Assembly: GCA_900769055.1 (NCBI GenBank)
Contig: CAAGFF010000029.1
Coordinates: forward strand, 1 to 24,974
DNA from: an uncultured Prevotella sp.
Lineage (GTDB): Bacteria; Bacteroidota; Bacteroidia; Bacteroidales; Bacteroidaceae
Reading direction: 5' to 3'
Length of the DNA stretch: 24,974 nt
In this document: piece after piece, positions 7,995 through 15,799 of the stretch
How positions within the stretch are numbered: the first letter of the stretch is position 1
Layout: the number at the start of each line of letters is the position of its first letter
Made by a program: the position numbers and the translations under genes
The notes under the pieces: model-generated
Told to the model about the DNA's origin: nothing
Seen by the model: only the letters and a program-made list of their open reading frames with translations
Databases searched by the model: none

Positions 7995-9638
7995 ATGAGA
8001 AAAAACATTCTGCTCTTTTTAATGTTGATGGTGTCAGTCGGTGCGAATGCTTCTACCAGAAGTCTGGATGAGCTTAAGGACATTGCCGCAGCCATTCTGT
8101 CTCAGGGACAAAAGACGAAGGGACTCCAACTGTCATCAGTGAAGATGATTGTGTTTAGTGAAACGGATGACATAGCTGTCATTGGTGCCGCTGGCTCAGG
8201 CTTTGCCGTATTGGCGAAAGACGACTGCCATGAGGCCGTGCTGGGCTATTCTGATAGCGACTACGAGAATGCATCCGGCAATAGGGAAATGCAATGGTGG
8301 CTTGAGTGCATGACAAAGGCGTTGGCTAATGGTGCCGTGCAGAAAGAGAAAAAGCCGGATGGCGTTGCTGATGCCGTTGAGCCTTTTATAACAACCCATT
8401 GGAACCAGAATGCACCATACAATAACCTATGTCCGAGCTATACGAGCAATGGTAGCGTGAAGAGATACCCGACAGGTTGCGTGGCAACGGCCATGGCACA
8501 GGCAATGAACTATTACAAGTACCCAGCTAACGGCACCTCTACGTGCCTGTACCGCTTTAATCCTGGTGATGGTACCCAGCAGACTGTCAACGTTGTCCTT
8601 GATGATATAAAGTTTGATTGGGACAACATGCTCGATACATACAAGACAGGTTACGACGACGCGCAGGCCAAGGCTGTTGCAGAACTGATGCAGGCATGTG
8701 GCGCATCGGTTGAAATGACTTATACGCCTACGGGAAGTGGTGCGTTTACCTCAGATGCCTGCAAGGCTATGCGCCTTCGTTTCGGTTACGACCGTGGCAT
8801 TCCCGTTCACTATCGTCCTATAGAGAGTGCCGCAGAGTTCAACGATGGTGTATTCTTTGCATTGTCAAGGAAATACCCGGTTGTGTTTGGTGGCGTGTCT
8901 ACCACAGGTGGCCATGCGTTTGTTCTTGACGGTTACAATGCAGATGGACTGGTTCATGTCAACTGGGGATGGGGCGAGAATGGCGGTGACGGCTATTTCG
9001 ACATAGCCGGTATGAACGGATATGACGTTCAGCAACAGTATTTTGCACTTACAAAGGACGGAAGCTGGCCTAACTACACCTCACGTATCTCGTATACCGA
9101 TGGTGTAATTGAAATCGGTAAGGTTGACGATACCCATTTCAAAATAACGGCAAGCGGAGGGCGCTTCATCAATGGTGATGCGGAGGGCTATTCCGGCAAT
9201 CTGTATGTCGTGGCAAGAAGCACTTCCAGCAATGAGGATTTCCTATTGGCAACCGAGTCATGCAACGAGACCGTAATGTCGTATTATTATTTTAAGCTGA
9301 ACAGCATCTCAAAGTCTTTCGTGAAAATTACCGGCAAGGTTACCGATGGAACTTACAGGGTGTTTGTCGCGTCAAAATCTGATAAGGAGAGCGTATATTC
9401 GCCTGTACGTACAAATACCGACAGCCCCAACAGCTTCTTTATGACCGTAGCCAATGGCATTATTACAAACATCGAGGCTGATACCAATGTCAGCTGGATG
9501 TCCCCGACAGCCGTTAAGACAATCGTTACTGATAGCCGTAGGGATGGCATGAAATACAATGCCTTAGGGCAGAGAGTGGCAGATTCCTATCGTGGTATGA
9601 TAATCATAAATGGCAAGAAGTACCTGAATAAGAAATAA
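7995..9638 (+). CDS. Secreted C10-family cysteine protease (streptopain/interpain-like)
   Basis: The start at 7995 gives a clean signal peptide (MRKNILLFLMLMVSVGANA) and a 547-residue precursor; the frame is open further upstream to an ATG at 7947, but that would bury the signal. Residues about 20-125 resemble the SpeB-type propeptide (MIVFSETDDIAVIG, GFAVLAKDD). The catalytic region shows Cys162 in YPTGCVATAMAQAMNYY and His307 in GGHAFVLDGY, followed by VHVNWGWGENGGDGYF, the C10 hallmarks. A beta-rich C-terminal part ends in NALGQRV and IIINGKK, a tail style common in exported Bacteroidota proteins and loosely like a type IX sorting signal. The enzyme would act outside the cell or at its surface as a thiol endopeptidase. 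It follows the SusC/SusD operon, which could take up its products; this link is inferred from position. Confidence 0.92.
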   Translation: MRKNILLFLMLMVSVGANASTRSLDELKDIAAAILSQGQKTKGLQLSSVKMIVFSETDDIAVIGAAGSGFAVLAKDDCHEAVLGYSDSDYENASGNREMQWWLECMTKALANGAVQKEKKPDGVADAVEPFITTHWNQNAPYNNLCPSYTSNGSVKRYPTGCVATAMAQAMNYYKYPANGTSTCLYRFNPGDGTQQTVNVVLDDIKFDWDNMLDTYKTGYDDAQAKAVAELMQACGASVEMTYTPTGSGAFTSDACKAMRLRFGYDRGIPVHYRPIESAAEFNDGVFFALSRKYPVVFGGVSTTGGHAFVLDGYNADGLVHVNWGWGENGGDGYFDIAGMNGYDVQQQYFALTKDGSWPNYTSRISYTDGVIEIGKVDDTHFKITASGGRFINGDAEGYSGNLYVVARSTSSNEDFLLATESCNETVMSYYYFKLNSISKSFVKITGKVTDGTYRVFVASKSDKESVYSPVRTNTDSPNSFFMTVANGIITNIEADTNVSWMSPTAVKTIVTDSRRDGMKYNALGQRVADSYRGMIIINGKKYLNKK

Positions 9639-9656
9639 GCGCAAAGAAGACCGTGA

Positions 9657-9770
9657 CAGAAGGACATTGCATTGCAGGCAACAGTAAAGGCGCTGAAGGA
9701 TGTGGGAGTCGCTGTCGCTCAGATTGCCTCCATGACTGGTCTTGACGAAGATTATATTGCTTCGCTATAA
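9657..9770 (+). pseudogene. C-terminal remnant of an Rpn/PD-(D/E)XK nuclease-transposase-like gene
   Basis: An in-frame stop (9654-9656) is followed by an open stretch reading QKDIALQATVKALKDVGV, then QIASMTGLDEDYIASL and a TAA at 9768. The pattern of a lysine-rich helix, a 'GV-x-x-x-QIA' step, a 'TGL-x-x-x-x-I-x-x-L' helix and then stop is typical of the C-terminal end of Rpn-family recombination-promoting nucleases/putative transposases, which are abundant in Bacteroidota. Nothing resembling the catalytic domain is upstream, where the protease gene ends. It is probably a decayed leftover. Confidence in the family is moderate because only about 37 residues remain. Confidence 0.45.
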
Positions 9771-9780
9771 GATCAATGTA

Positions 9781-9985
9781 TTCAAGTTTCGCATGTGCTC
9801 AACTCCCAGAAGTTCTCTCTAAGGAGAGCGGCAAAGCCGAGCGAAGGAAGTTAAAGAAGTTAAAGAAGTTAATGACAATAGTTTTTCGTTTCTGTCAAGG
9901 GAGTTTTCAAGGTTCAAACATACGTCCTTCAACTTCTTTAACTTCCTTAACTTCTTTAACTTCCCCTACTTGCGAAAGTTGAGTT
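9781..9985. mobile_element. MITE-like hairpin element, copy C
   Basis: The left end TTCAAGTTTCGCATGT (9781-9796) and right end ACTTGCGAAAGTTGAG (9968-9983) are imperfect inverted repeats, about 13 of 16 positions. The 6-mer AATGTA flanks the element directly on both sides (9775-9780 and 9986-9991), as a target-site duplication would. Inside, 9-bp units of GAAGTTAAA type form a left arm (9843-9872) and a complementary right arm (9926-9965). The right 25 bp match the right end of the element at 336-515 at 24 positions. It has no convincing coding content. Confidence 0.6.
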
Positions 9986-9998
9986 AATGTATATATAT

Positions 9999-10044
9999 AA
10001 TAAGGTGTAGCTTTCTAAGACAAGATAGATGGCTACACCTTATT
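9999..10044 (-). terminator. Strong hairpin terminator downstream of the nitroreductase
   Basis: A perfect 13-bp inverted repeat, AATAAGGTGTAGC (9999-10011) with GCTACACCTTATT (10032-10044), has a 20-nt loop. It sits 6 nt beyond the stop codon of the minus-strand nitroreductase gene. AT-rich sequence flanks both sides, so it may work in both directions. Confidence 0.65.
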
Positions 10045-10050
10045 CGTTTA

Positions 10051-10791
10051 TCATTTTAAAAACCCTTGTTTCTTGAGAGCTTCCAAAAAACCTTCAGACA
10101 TAGCCTCGTTGTCCTTTCTGGTATATCTGATGTCGGTATACACCTGTGCGAGTGTTTCCTTGCCGTTTACCCTTACAAATTCCTTGTTCTCAGGCAGTGC
10201 TTCCTTGTTTGCGTAGTGTCGGTCGATGTCGTCAGTGGAGTAGGGACGATAGCGCTCCTCGTGAACAAAGGCATCTGTGGAAAGACGGTCGGATAGCGCT
10301 GGAGCCTCGTCAGGCCATCCCACGGTTAGTGTGGCAACAGGCATGACAAGTTTTGGCAGTTTCAGTGCCTTGATAATCAGTTGTGGCATGTAGACGGTTG
10401 TTCCGAGGAAGCAAATACCCAATCCCTCCTCCTCAGCGAGGTTGCAGAATGTCTGCGTGAACAGTAGGGCATCTGTGCTGGCGTTTATGAACGACAGAAA
10501 GTTGTCATATCCCGGGTCTGCATTTCTTTGAAGGCACCAGTCGGTAGCACGTCTGAAATCTGCGCATATGGTTATTACCACAGGAGCCCCCGTTACCATA
10601 GGCTGGTTGAAGTGTGCGGGAGCAAGTTTCTCCTTTCCTTTCTTCGAACGGGTCACTACAACGCTGTATAGTTGCATGTTGCCCATGGTCTGCGTTCTCG
10701 ATGCTTGCTGAAACAGACTGTCAAGGAGCAGGTTGCTCACTTCGCGGTTGGAATATTTCCTGATGCTTCTTCTTGTTGTTATATTCTTCAT
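10051..10791 (-). CDS. Nitroreductase-family flavin oxidoreductase
   Basis: This 246-residue protein opens with TTRRSIRKYSNREV, the FMN-phosphate-binding arginine motif of nitroreductases. It continues with QQASRTQTMGNMQLYSVVV, a segment matching the 'A-S-(S/P)-x-x-N-x-Q' step. The central EEEGLGICFLG (about 119-129) and a later VATLTVGWPDEAP (about 150-165) match the NfrA-like branch, which uses NAD(P)H to reduce nitro compounds, quinones or flavin. The enzyme is likely cytoplasmic and dimeric. It is transcribed alone, with a hairpin terminator just past its stop and a TAnnTTTG box 67 nt ahead of its start. The physiological substrate cannot be read from the sequence. Confidence 0.9.
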   Translation of the reverse strand: MKNITTRRSIRKYSNREVSNLLLDSLFQQASRTQTMGNMQLYSVVVTRSKKGKEKLAPAHFNQPMVTGAPVVITICADFRRATDWCLQRNADPGYDNFLSFINASTDALLFTQTFCNLAEEEGLGICFLGTTVYMPQLIIKALKLPKLVMPVATLTVGWPDEAPALSDRLSTDAFVHEERYRPYSTDDIDRHYANKEALPENKEFVRVNGKETLAQVYTDIRYTRKDNEAMSEGFLEALKKQGFLK

Positions 10792-10857
10792 GTGTTTATT
10801 GTTGTTTTGTGCGGTAATAGAGGTTTCCCGCCTTTATTGTTTTCAGATAAGATAGTG

Positions 10858-10865
10858 CAAAGATA
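10858..10865 (-). promoter_or_regulatory. -7 box of the nitroreductase gene
   Basis: CAAAGATA on the plus strand reads TATCTTTG on the minus strand, an exact TAnnTTTG match. A weak -33 candidate (CTTG, 10887-10890) lies 21 nt away. The start codon is 67 nt downstream. Confidence 0.5.
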
Positions 10866-10985
10866 GTGCAAGCGAGAGCGACAAGCCAAGCTTGCTTGGG
10901 CTTTTAGCCGCGCGCAGCCTATCTTCTGCAAAGATACGCAGAAAAAGTGAAGAAACGCACATGATAAGGCCAAAATGCCATATTC

Positions 10986-11095
10986 AACGTGCTAAATTAT
11001 CGTTTTTACCGTGCTGTGTTGCTGCTTTCACCGTGCTGCGTTGCTGCTTTCACCGTGCTGTCTTGCCGTAGTCAGCCTGCTGTCTGTATACTTTC
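10986..11095. repeat. Degenerate 22-bp tandem repeat array
   Basis: Units of exactly 22 bp begin at 10986, 11008, 11030, 11052 and 11074. The second and third are nearly identical (ACCGTGCTG, then YGTTGCTGCTTTC). The first, fourth and fifth keep the CGTGCT/CTGCTG core and the closing TTTY but have diverged. The array sits about 200 bp ahead of the ribonucleotide reductase start, upstream of its likely promoters. Confidence 0.65.
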
Positions 11096-11271
11096 CGGTT
11101 GCTTTCTGATCTGACGCAAGCTTTATATTGAGGTTTTAAAAGAGGTTTTACTTTATGATGCTTATAGTATCTTTGTGACACTCATAAAGTTATCTGTTTT
11201 GGATAACTATTATTGGAAATATTGATTGAAAGTTTTCCAAAAATAATTTTCTATATTTCGAAAAATATATA

Positions 11272-11279
11272 TATCTTTG
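11272..11279 (+). promoter_or_regulatory. -7 box of the ribonucleotide reductase gene
   Basis: TATCTTTG matches TAnnTTTG exactly, 20 nt before the start codon at 11300, giving a very short leader. The -33 position is only TTTT (11247-11250). A second TATCTTTG at 11168-11175 could give a longer leader containing the AGTTATC/GATAACT dyad. Confidence 0.5.
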
Positions 11280-11299
11280 CCAAATCATTATACTAAACA

Positions 11300-13861
11300 A
11301 TGGAATCTACAAAGACATTTTCTTATGAGGAAGCCTCAGAGGCTTCTTTGAAGTACTTCGATGGTGATGAGCTTGCTGCCCGTGTATGGGTGAACAAGTA
11401 TGCCATGAAGGACAGTTTCGGAAACATCTATGAGCGTTCACCCGAGGATATGCATTGGCGTATTGCCAATGAGATAGCTCGGATTGAGAACAAGTATCCC
11501 AACCCGCTGTCAGCTCAGGAAATCTTCGAGTTGCTCGACCATTTCAAATACATTATCCCTGCTGGTAGCCCTATGACGGGCATAGGCAACAGGCAGCAGG
11601 TGGCCAGTCTCAGCAATTGCTTTGTCATTGGTCTTGAGGGCGATGCCGACTCCTATGGCGCCATTATGCGTATTGATGAGGAGCAGGTTCAGCTGATGAA
11701 GAGGCGTGGCGGAGTAGGCCATGACCTCAGTCATATTCGTCCTAAGGGTTCTCCTGTTAACAATTCTGCGCTCACGTCGACAGGTCTTGTTCCTTTCATG
11801 GAAAGGTACAGCAACTCCACCCGTGAGGTTGCTCAAGATGGACGCCGTGGTGCCCTGATGCTCAGCGTTAGCATAAAGCATCCGGACAGCGAGGCGTTCA
11901 TTGATGCAAAGATGACCGAGGGCAAGGTTACTGGTGCCAACGTCTCAGTGAAGATTGACGATGACTTCATGCAGGCAGCCGTTGACGATAAGCCATACGT
12001 TCAGCAGTTCCCCATCGGCTCTGACAACCCCGATGTTCAGAAAGAAATCTCTGCACGTGCATTGTGGAAGAAGATTGTACACAACGCATGGAAGAGCGCT
12101 GAGCCTGGCGTACTGTTCTGGGATACCATACTCAGGGAGAGCATTCCTGACTGCTATGCCGACTTCGGTTTCCGTACGGTCAGCACCAATCCTTGTGGCG
12201 AGATTCCATTGTGTCCCTACGACTCATGTCGTCTGCTGAGCATCAATCTCTACAGCTATGTAAACAATCCGTTTACGTCAGAGGCGTCATTCGACTTCGA
12301 CAAGTTTGCCAAGCACGTGCAGCTTGCGCAGCGTATCATGGACGATATCGTTGACCTTGAGATGGAGAAGATAGACCTCATCATGGAGAAGATACAGATA
12401 GACCCGCAGTCCAACGAGGTTAAGGGTGCAGAGTATCATCTGTGGGAGAAGATAAAGAGGAAGAGCGGAATGGGCCGCCGTACAGGTGTGGGCATAACCG
12501 CTGAAGGCGACATGCTTGCTGCTCTCGGCTTGCGTTATGGTACCCAGGAAGCTACCGACTTCTCCGTTTCCGTACACCGCACATTGGCTCTCAATGCCTA
12601 CCGCTCATCAGTAGTGATGGCTCAGGAGCGTGGTGCCTTCGAGATTTTCGATGCCAAGAGGGAAGAGTCCAATCCTTTCATCAACAGGCTGAAAGAGGCC
12701 GACACCCAGCTCTATGAGGATATGGTGAAGTACGGCCGCCGCAACATAGCCTGCCTTACCATCGCTCCTACAGGTACCACCAGCCTCATGACACAGACCA
12801 CAAGTGGTATAGAGCCGGTATTCATGCCTGTTTACAAGCGTCGCCGCAAGGTAAACCCCAACGACACCGATGTACATGTAGACTTTGTCGATGAGGTTGG
12901 CGACTCGTTCGAGGAGTATATCGTATATCACAAGAAGTTCCTTGAGTGGATGAAGGTGAACAATATTGATTCCACAAAGAAATATACTCAGGAGGAGATT
13001 GACGCTTTGGTAGAGAAGTCGCCTTATTACAAGGCTACCGCCAACGATGTTGACTGGCTCATGAAGGTGCGTATGCAGGGAGCCATACAGAAATGGGTAG
13101 ACCATTCCATCAGCGTTACCGTAAACCTTCCCAACGATGTCGATGAGGAGCTTGTCAACAATCTGTATGTCGAGGCATGGAGGTCTGGATGCAAGGGATG
13201 TACCATTTACAGGGATGGCAGCCGCTCGGGCGTGATGATATCTGTGTCTAAGAAAGACAAGAAAAAGGATGGTGCGGCACAGGACGAGCCACTGCCATGC
13301 AAGCACCCGGTTGTTACGGAGGTGCGCCCAAGGGAGCTGGAGTGCGATGTCGTTAGGTTCCAGAACAACAAGGAGAAGTGGGTGGCCTTCGTAGGACTCC
13401 TCGATGGTTATCCTTACGAGATATTCACAGGTCTTCAGGACGATGATGAGGGTATCATGCTTCCAAAGAGCGTTACCAAAGGCAAGATAATAAAGCATAT
13501 CGGTGAGGACGGCTCACGCCGCTACGACTTCCAGTTCGAGAACAAGCGTGGCTATAAGACCACCGTCGAGGGACTGAGCGAGAAGTTTAACCCTGAGTAC
13601 TGGAACTACGCCAAGCTCATCTCGGGCGTGCTTCGCTACCGTATGCCTATCGACCATGTCATCAAGCTCGTAGGTTCGCTGCAGCTCAAGAGCGAGAGCA
13701 TCAATACCTGGAAGAATGGCGTGGAGCGTGCGCTTAAGAAATACATTGTGGATGGTACCGAGGCCAAGGGTCAGAAGTGTCCCAACTGCGGTCAGGAGAC
13801 CCTCGTCTATCAGGAGGGATGCCTGATATGCAAGAACTGCGGTGCCAGCCGGTGTGGATAA
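11300..13861 (+). CDS. nrdJ: Adenosylcobalamin-dependent (class II) ribonucleotide reductase
   Basis: This 853-residue enzyme reduces ribonucleotides to deoxyribonucleotides using an adenosylcobalamin-derived thiyl radical. The N-terminal part has PAGSPMTGIG (about 87-96) and LSNCF with Cys107, one of the redox cysteines. The active-site motif NPCGEIPL lies at 297-304 (Asn297, Cys299, Glu301), and IAPTGTTSLM follows in the barrel. The C-terminus carries a zinc-ribbon-like and redox tail (CPNCG, CLICKNCGASRCG), as in long NrdJ forms that recycle the active site. There is no B12-independent subunit or activase nearby, consistent with class II working alone and without oxygen sensitivity. It is transcribed as a single gene, bounded downstream by hairpin D. 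The start at 11300 fits the promoter box 20 nt ahead. Confidence 0.95.
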   Translation: MESTKTFSYEEASEASLKYFDGDELAARVWVNKYAMKDSFGNIYERSPEDMHWRIANEIARIENKYPNPLSAQEIFELLDHFKYIIPAGSPMTGIGNRQQVASLSNCFVIGLEGDADSYGAIMRIDEEQVQLMKRRGGVGHDLSHIRPKGSPVNNSALTSTGLVPFMERYSNSTREVAQDGRRGALMLSVSIKHPDSEAFIDAKMTEGKVTGANVSVKIDDDFMQAAVDDKPYVQQFPIGSDNPDVQKEISARALWKKIVHNAWKSAEPGVLFWDTILRESIPDCYADFGFRTVSTNPCGEIPLCPYDSCRLLSINLYSYVNNPFTSEASFDFDKFAKHVQLAQRIMDDIVDLEMEKIDLIMEKIQIDPQSNEVKGAEYHLWEKIKRKSGMGRRTGVGITAEGDMLAALGLRYGTQEATDFSVSVHRTLALNAYRSSVVMAQERGAFEIFDAKREESNPFINRLKEADTQLYEDMVKYGRRNIACLTIAPTGTTSLMTQTTSGIEPVFMPVYKRRRKVNPNDTDVHVDFVDEVGDSFEEYIVYHKKFLEWMKVNNIDSTKKYTQEEIDALVEKSPYYKATANDVDWLMKVRMQGAIQKWVDHSISVTVNLPNDVDEELVNNLYVEAWRSGCKGCTIYRDGSRSGVMISVSKKDKKKDGAAQDEPLPCKHPVVTEVRPRELECDVVRFQNNKEKWVAFVGLLDGYPYEIFTGLQDDDEGIMLPKSVTKGKIIKHIGEDGSRRYDFQFENKRGYKTTVEGLSEKFNPEYWNYAKLISGVLRYRMPIDHVIKLVGSLQLKSESINTWKNGVERALKKYIVDGTEAKGQKCPNCGQETLVYQEGCLICKNCGASRCG

Positions 13862-13866
13862 GTTAA

Positions 13867-14092
13867 GTGAGGTTGTGAGGTTATAAGGTTATAAGGTTGT
13901 GAGGTTATGAGGTTATGAGGTTGTGAGGTTGTGAGGTTATGAGGTGAATAACCATAGACACCTACATACTTATCAACCGCCTGCATTATTTACCAAACTA
14001 TCACAGTGACGTCCACCTCATCACCTCGTAACCTCGTAACCTCACAACCTCATAACCTCACCACCTCATAACCTTATAACCTCACCACCTCA
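13867..14092. repeat. Tandem-unit hairpin D (GAGGTTRT units, about 80-bp arms)
   Basis: The left arm (13867-13946) is ten consecutive 8-bp units of GTGAGGTT, ATGAGGTT or ATAAGGTT. The right arm (14013-14092) is ten units that complement them in register with about ten scattered differences, several of which would be G-U in RNA. The spacer is 66 bp. It starts 6 nt after the nrdJ stop codon and ends 5 nt before the folB start codon, filling the gap. It could stop transcription from nrdJ or mask folB translation. Confidence 0.85.
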
Positions 14093-14097
14093 AAACA

Positions 14098-14481
14098 ATG
14101 TTTCTGAACGAAAGCTATATTTATATCAACGACCTGCGGTTTCATGCCTTCCATGGCGTGATGCAGCAGGAGCGTTTAACGGGCAACGATTATTCTGTGG
14201 ACCTTCGTGTGGGTTATGATGTAAGCTCTGCAATGCTGTCTGACGATGTCAATGATACTATCAACTATGCCGGGCTGTACGAGATAGTCCGTCAGGAGAT
14301 GTCGGTGCCGAGCCAGTTGGTAGAGCGTGTGGCCTTCAGGATAGCCGACCGCATAAGTCGCCGCTATCCTGACGTAAGCCGGATGGATGTCAAGGTCACG
14401 AAGCTCAATCCGCCCTTTGGTGCCGATTGCCATGGTGCTGGAGTGGAGCTACACTTAATAAATGATAAAACTAATCGGTAG
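14098..14481 (+). CDS. folB: Dihydroneopterin aldolase
   Basis: This 127-residue protein is the usual size for FolB, which cleaves 7,8-dihydroneopterin to 6-hydroxymethyl-dihydropterin in folate synthesis. Visible motifs are the N-terminal FHAFHGVMQQER (about 17-28) with the conserved HG and Glu, NYAGLYEIV (about 60), LVERVAFRIADRI (about 78-90) with the pterin-anchoring Glu, and VKVTKLNPPF with the catalytic-type Lys. The start codon follows hairpin D by 5 nt, so there is no room for a normal ribosome-binding site outside the hairpin arm. The next gene has its own promoter box. Enzymes of the rest of the folate pathway are not in this window. Confidence 0.9.
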   Translation: MFLNESYIYINDLRFHAFHGVMQQERLTGNDYSVDLRVGYDVSSAMLSDDVNDTINYAGLYEIVRQEMSVPSQLVERVAFRIADRISRRYPDVSRMDVKVTKLNPPFGADCHGAGVELHLINDKTNR

Positions 14482-14507
14482 TTTTAGGTTTTCTTGTTTT
14501 ATTTCCT

Positions 14508-14515
14508 TACTTTTG
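14508..14515 (+). promoter_or_regulatory. -7 box ahead of the amidase-mlaD operon
   Basis: TACTTTTG matches TAnnTTTG and lies 18 nt before the amidase start at 14534, just after the folB stop. The -33 position is only weakly T-rich. It supports the inner start at 14534 rather than the in-frame ATG at 14462, which lies upstream of the box. Confidence 0.5.
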
Positions 14516-14533
14516 CAAACACTTAATATAAAT

Positions 14534-15799
14534 ATGTACAAGTCGGTCGTCTTCTCTTTGATGCTTCTCCTCTCATGGACTCTCCCTGTTGCGGCTCAGA
14601 ACAAGTCGTTTACCCTTGTCATCGATGCCGGTCATGGCGGTCGTGACGATGGTGCCCCGGGAGCCATATCCAAGGAGAAGAACCTTACGCTGAAGTATGC
14701 GTTAGCCTTTGGCAAGCTGGTCGAGCAGGAGTGTCCCGACGTGAAAGTTGTCTACACCCGCAAGAGCGATGTCTTCGTCGAGCTGAAGGAAAGGGCTGCT
14801 ATAGCCAACCGTGTTAAGGCCGACCTCTTCATATCGGTACACATCAATGCCCTCAGCCGTGGACGGATAGCAAGAGGCTTCCAGACCTACACCTTAGGAA
14901 AGGGCAGCAGCGGCAGCGGCATCTCGGACAACCTTGAGGTTGCCAAGCGCGAGAATGCCGTGATATTGCTTGAGGACGACTACAAGGAAAGCTATCAGGG
15001 CTTTGACCCGGACTCGCCTGAGAGCAACATCATGTTTGAGTTCATGCAGGACAAGAACATGGAACAGAGCGTGCATCTCGCCAAGGCCATGCAAAAGAAT
15101 GTCTGTGCCGCAACGGGAAGACATGACGGTGGGGCCCATCAGGCTAACCTTGCCGTGCTCAGGCTCTCGACGATGCCTGGCTGTTTGGTGGAGCTTGGCT
15201 TCATCTCCACACCCGACGAGGAGCGTTTCCTCAACTCACCAGAGGCCGTCGGCCTTTACAGCCGTGGAATGATGAATGCCTTCAATGCCTATCGCGGGAT
15301 GTACGACAAGATTGTCAATGTGCCATATAGGCCACCTGTGCAGCATGATGAGCAGAAGCCCAAACAACAGGATGCGAAGAAGACAAGACCAAAAGACGGC
15401 AAGGCTGACAACTCAAAGCTAAAGGAAGGCAATGCCCCTGCCACTCAGGATGATGCCTCCGTGCAGACTCCTCAGCAGCAGAATGATGGCGTGACCAATA
15501 GTGGGACGAAGCCTGCGACCGACAACGTGCCCATCTTCAAGGTGCAGATTCTTGTGGCTTCCTCAAAGCTGAAGAATGGAGATGCCCACCTGAAAGGTCT
15601 TAAAGACTATGACTATTATCAGGAGGCTGGCTATTATAAGTATACTGTAGGCGCATCGGCCAACTACAACGAGATATACCGTCTGCGCAAGCAGGTGCTT
15701 GACAAATTCCCGGAGGCATTCATCATAGCATTCAGGAATGGTGCGAAGATGAACGTCAACGAAGCAATACGTGAATTCAAAAACAACAGAACAAAATGA
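14534..15799 (+). CDS. N-acetylmuramoyl-L-alanine amidase with SPOR-like C-terminus
   Basis: This 421-residue exported enzyme (signal peptide MYKSVVFSLMLLLSWTLPVAA) belongs to the Amidase_3/AmiC family, which cleaves the bond between muramic acid and the stem peptide. The zinc site is visible: His34 in DAGHGG, Glu48 in SKEKN, and His103 in SVHINA. The catalytic glutamate is Glu220 in CLVELGFIS. After the catalytic domain (about 25-265) comes a Lys/Gln/Pro-rich linker (about 270-335). A C-terminal segment follows (about 338-413, FKVQILVASS, YYKYTVGASANYNEIY, AFIIAFRNG) that resembles a SPOR peptidoglycan-binding domain, suggesting targeting to division sites. The ATG at 14462 in the same frame would put 24 residues ahead of the signal peptide and overlap folB, so it is rejected. 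mlaD follows with a 4-nt overlap. Confidence 0.9.
   Translation: MYKSVVFSLMLLLSWTLPVAAQNKSFTLVIDAGHGGRDDGAPGAISKEKNLTLKYALAFGKLVEQECPDVKVVYTRKSDVFVELKERAAIANRVKADLFISVHINALSRGRIARGFQTYTLGKGSSGSGISDNLEVAKRENAVILLEDDYKESYQGFDPDSPESNIMFEFMQDKNMEQSVHLAKAMQKNVCAATGRHDGGAHQANLAVLRLSTMPGCLVELGFISTPDEERFLNSPEAVGLYSRGMMNAFNAYRGMYDKIVNVPYRPPVQHDEQKPKQQDAKKTRPKDGKADNSKLKEGNAPATQDDASVQTPQQQNDGVTNSGTKPATDNVPIFKVQILVASSKLKNGDAHLKGLKDYDYYQEAGYYKYTVGASANYNEIYRLRKQVLDKFPEAFIIAFRNGAKMNVNEAIREFKNNRTK

Larger units (their letters stand above)
10792..11299. other. 508-bp divergent intergenic region with promoters and tandem repeats
   Basis: No coding sequence is credible here. It holds the nitroreductase promoter box on the minus strand, a second CAAAGATA (10929-10936, minus-strand TATCTTTG), a 22-bp tandem array (10986-11095), TATCTTTG at 11168-11175 and 11272-11279 on the plus strand, and a small dyad AGTTATC/GATAACT (11188-11194, 11202-11208). 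No cobalamin riboswitch signature was found although the downstream enzyme is cobalamin dependent. Confidence 0.55.

Noticed and set aside
10792..11299. Cobalamin riboswitch ahead of the B12-dependent reductase
   Set aside because: No B12-box-like conserved core was found. The region holds tandem repeats and promoter boxes instead. The gap upstream of the TonB receptor was checked with the same result.
12608..13498. Minus-strand open frame (296 codons) inside nrdJ
   Set aside because: Antisense shadow of a strongly conserved enzyme with no plausible product or promoter.
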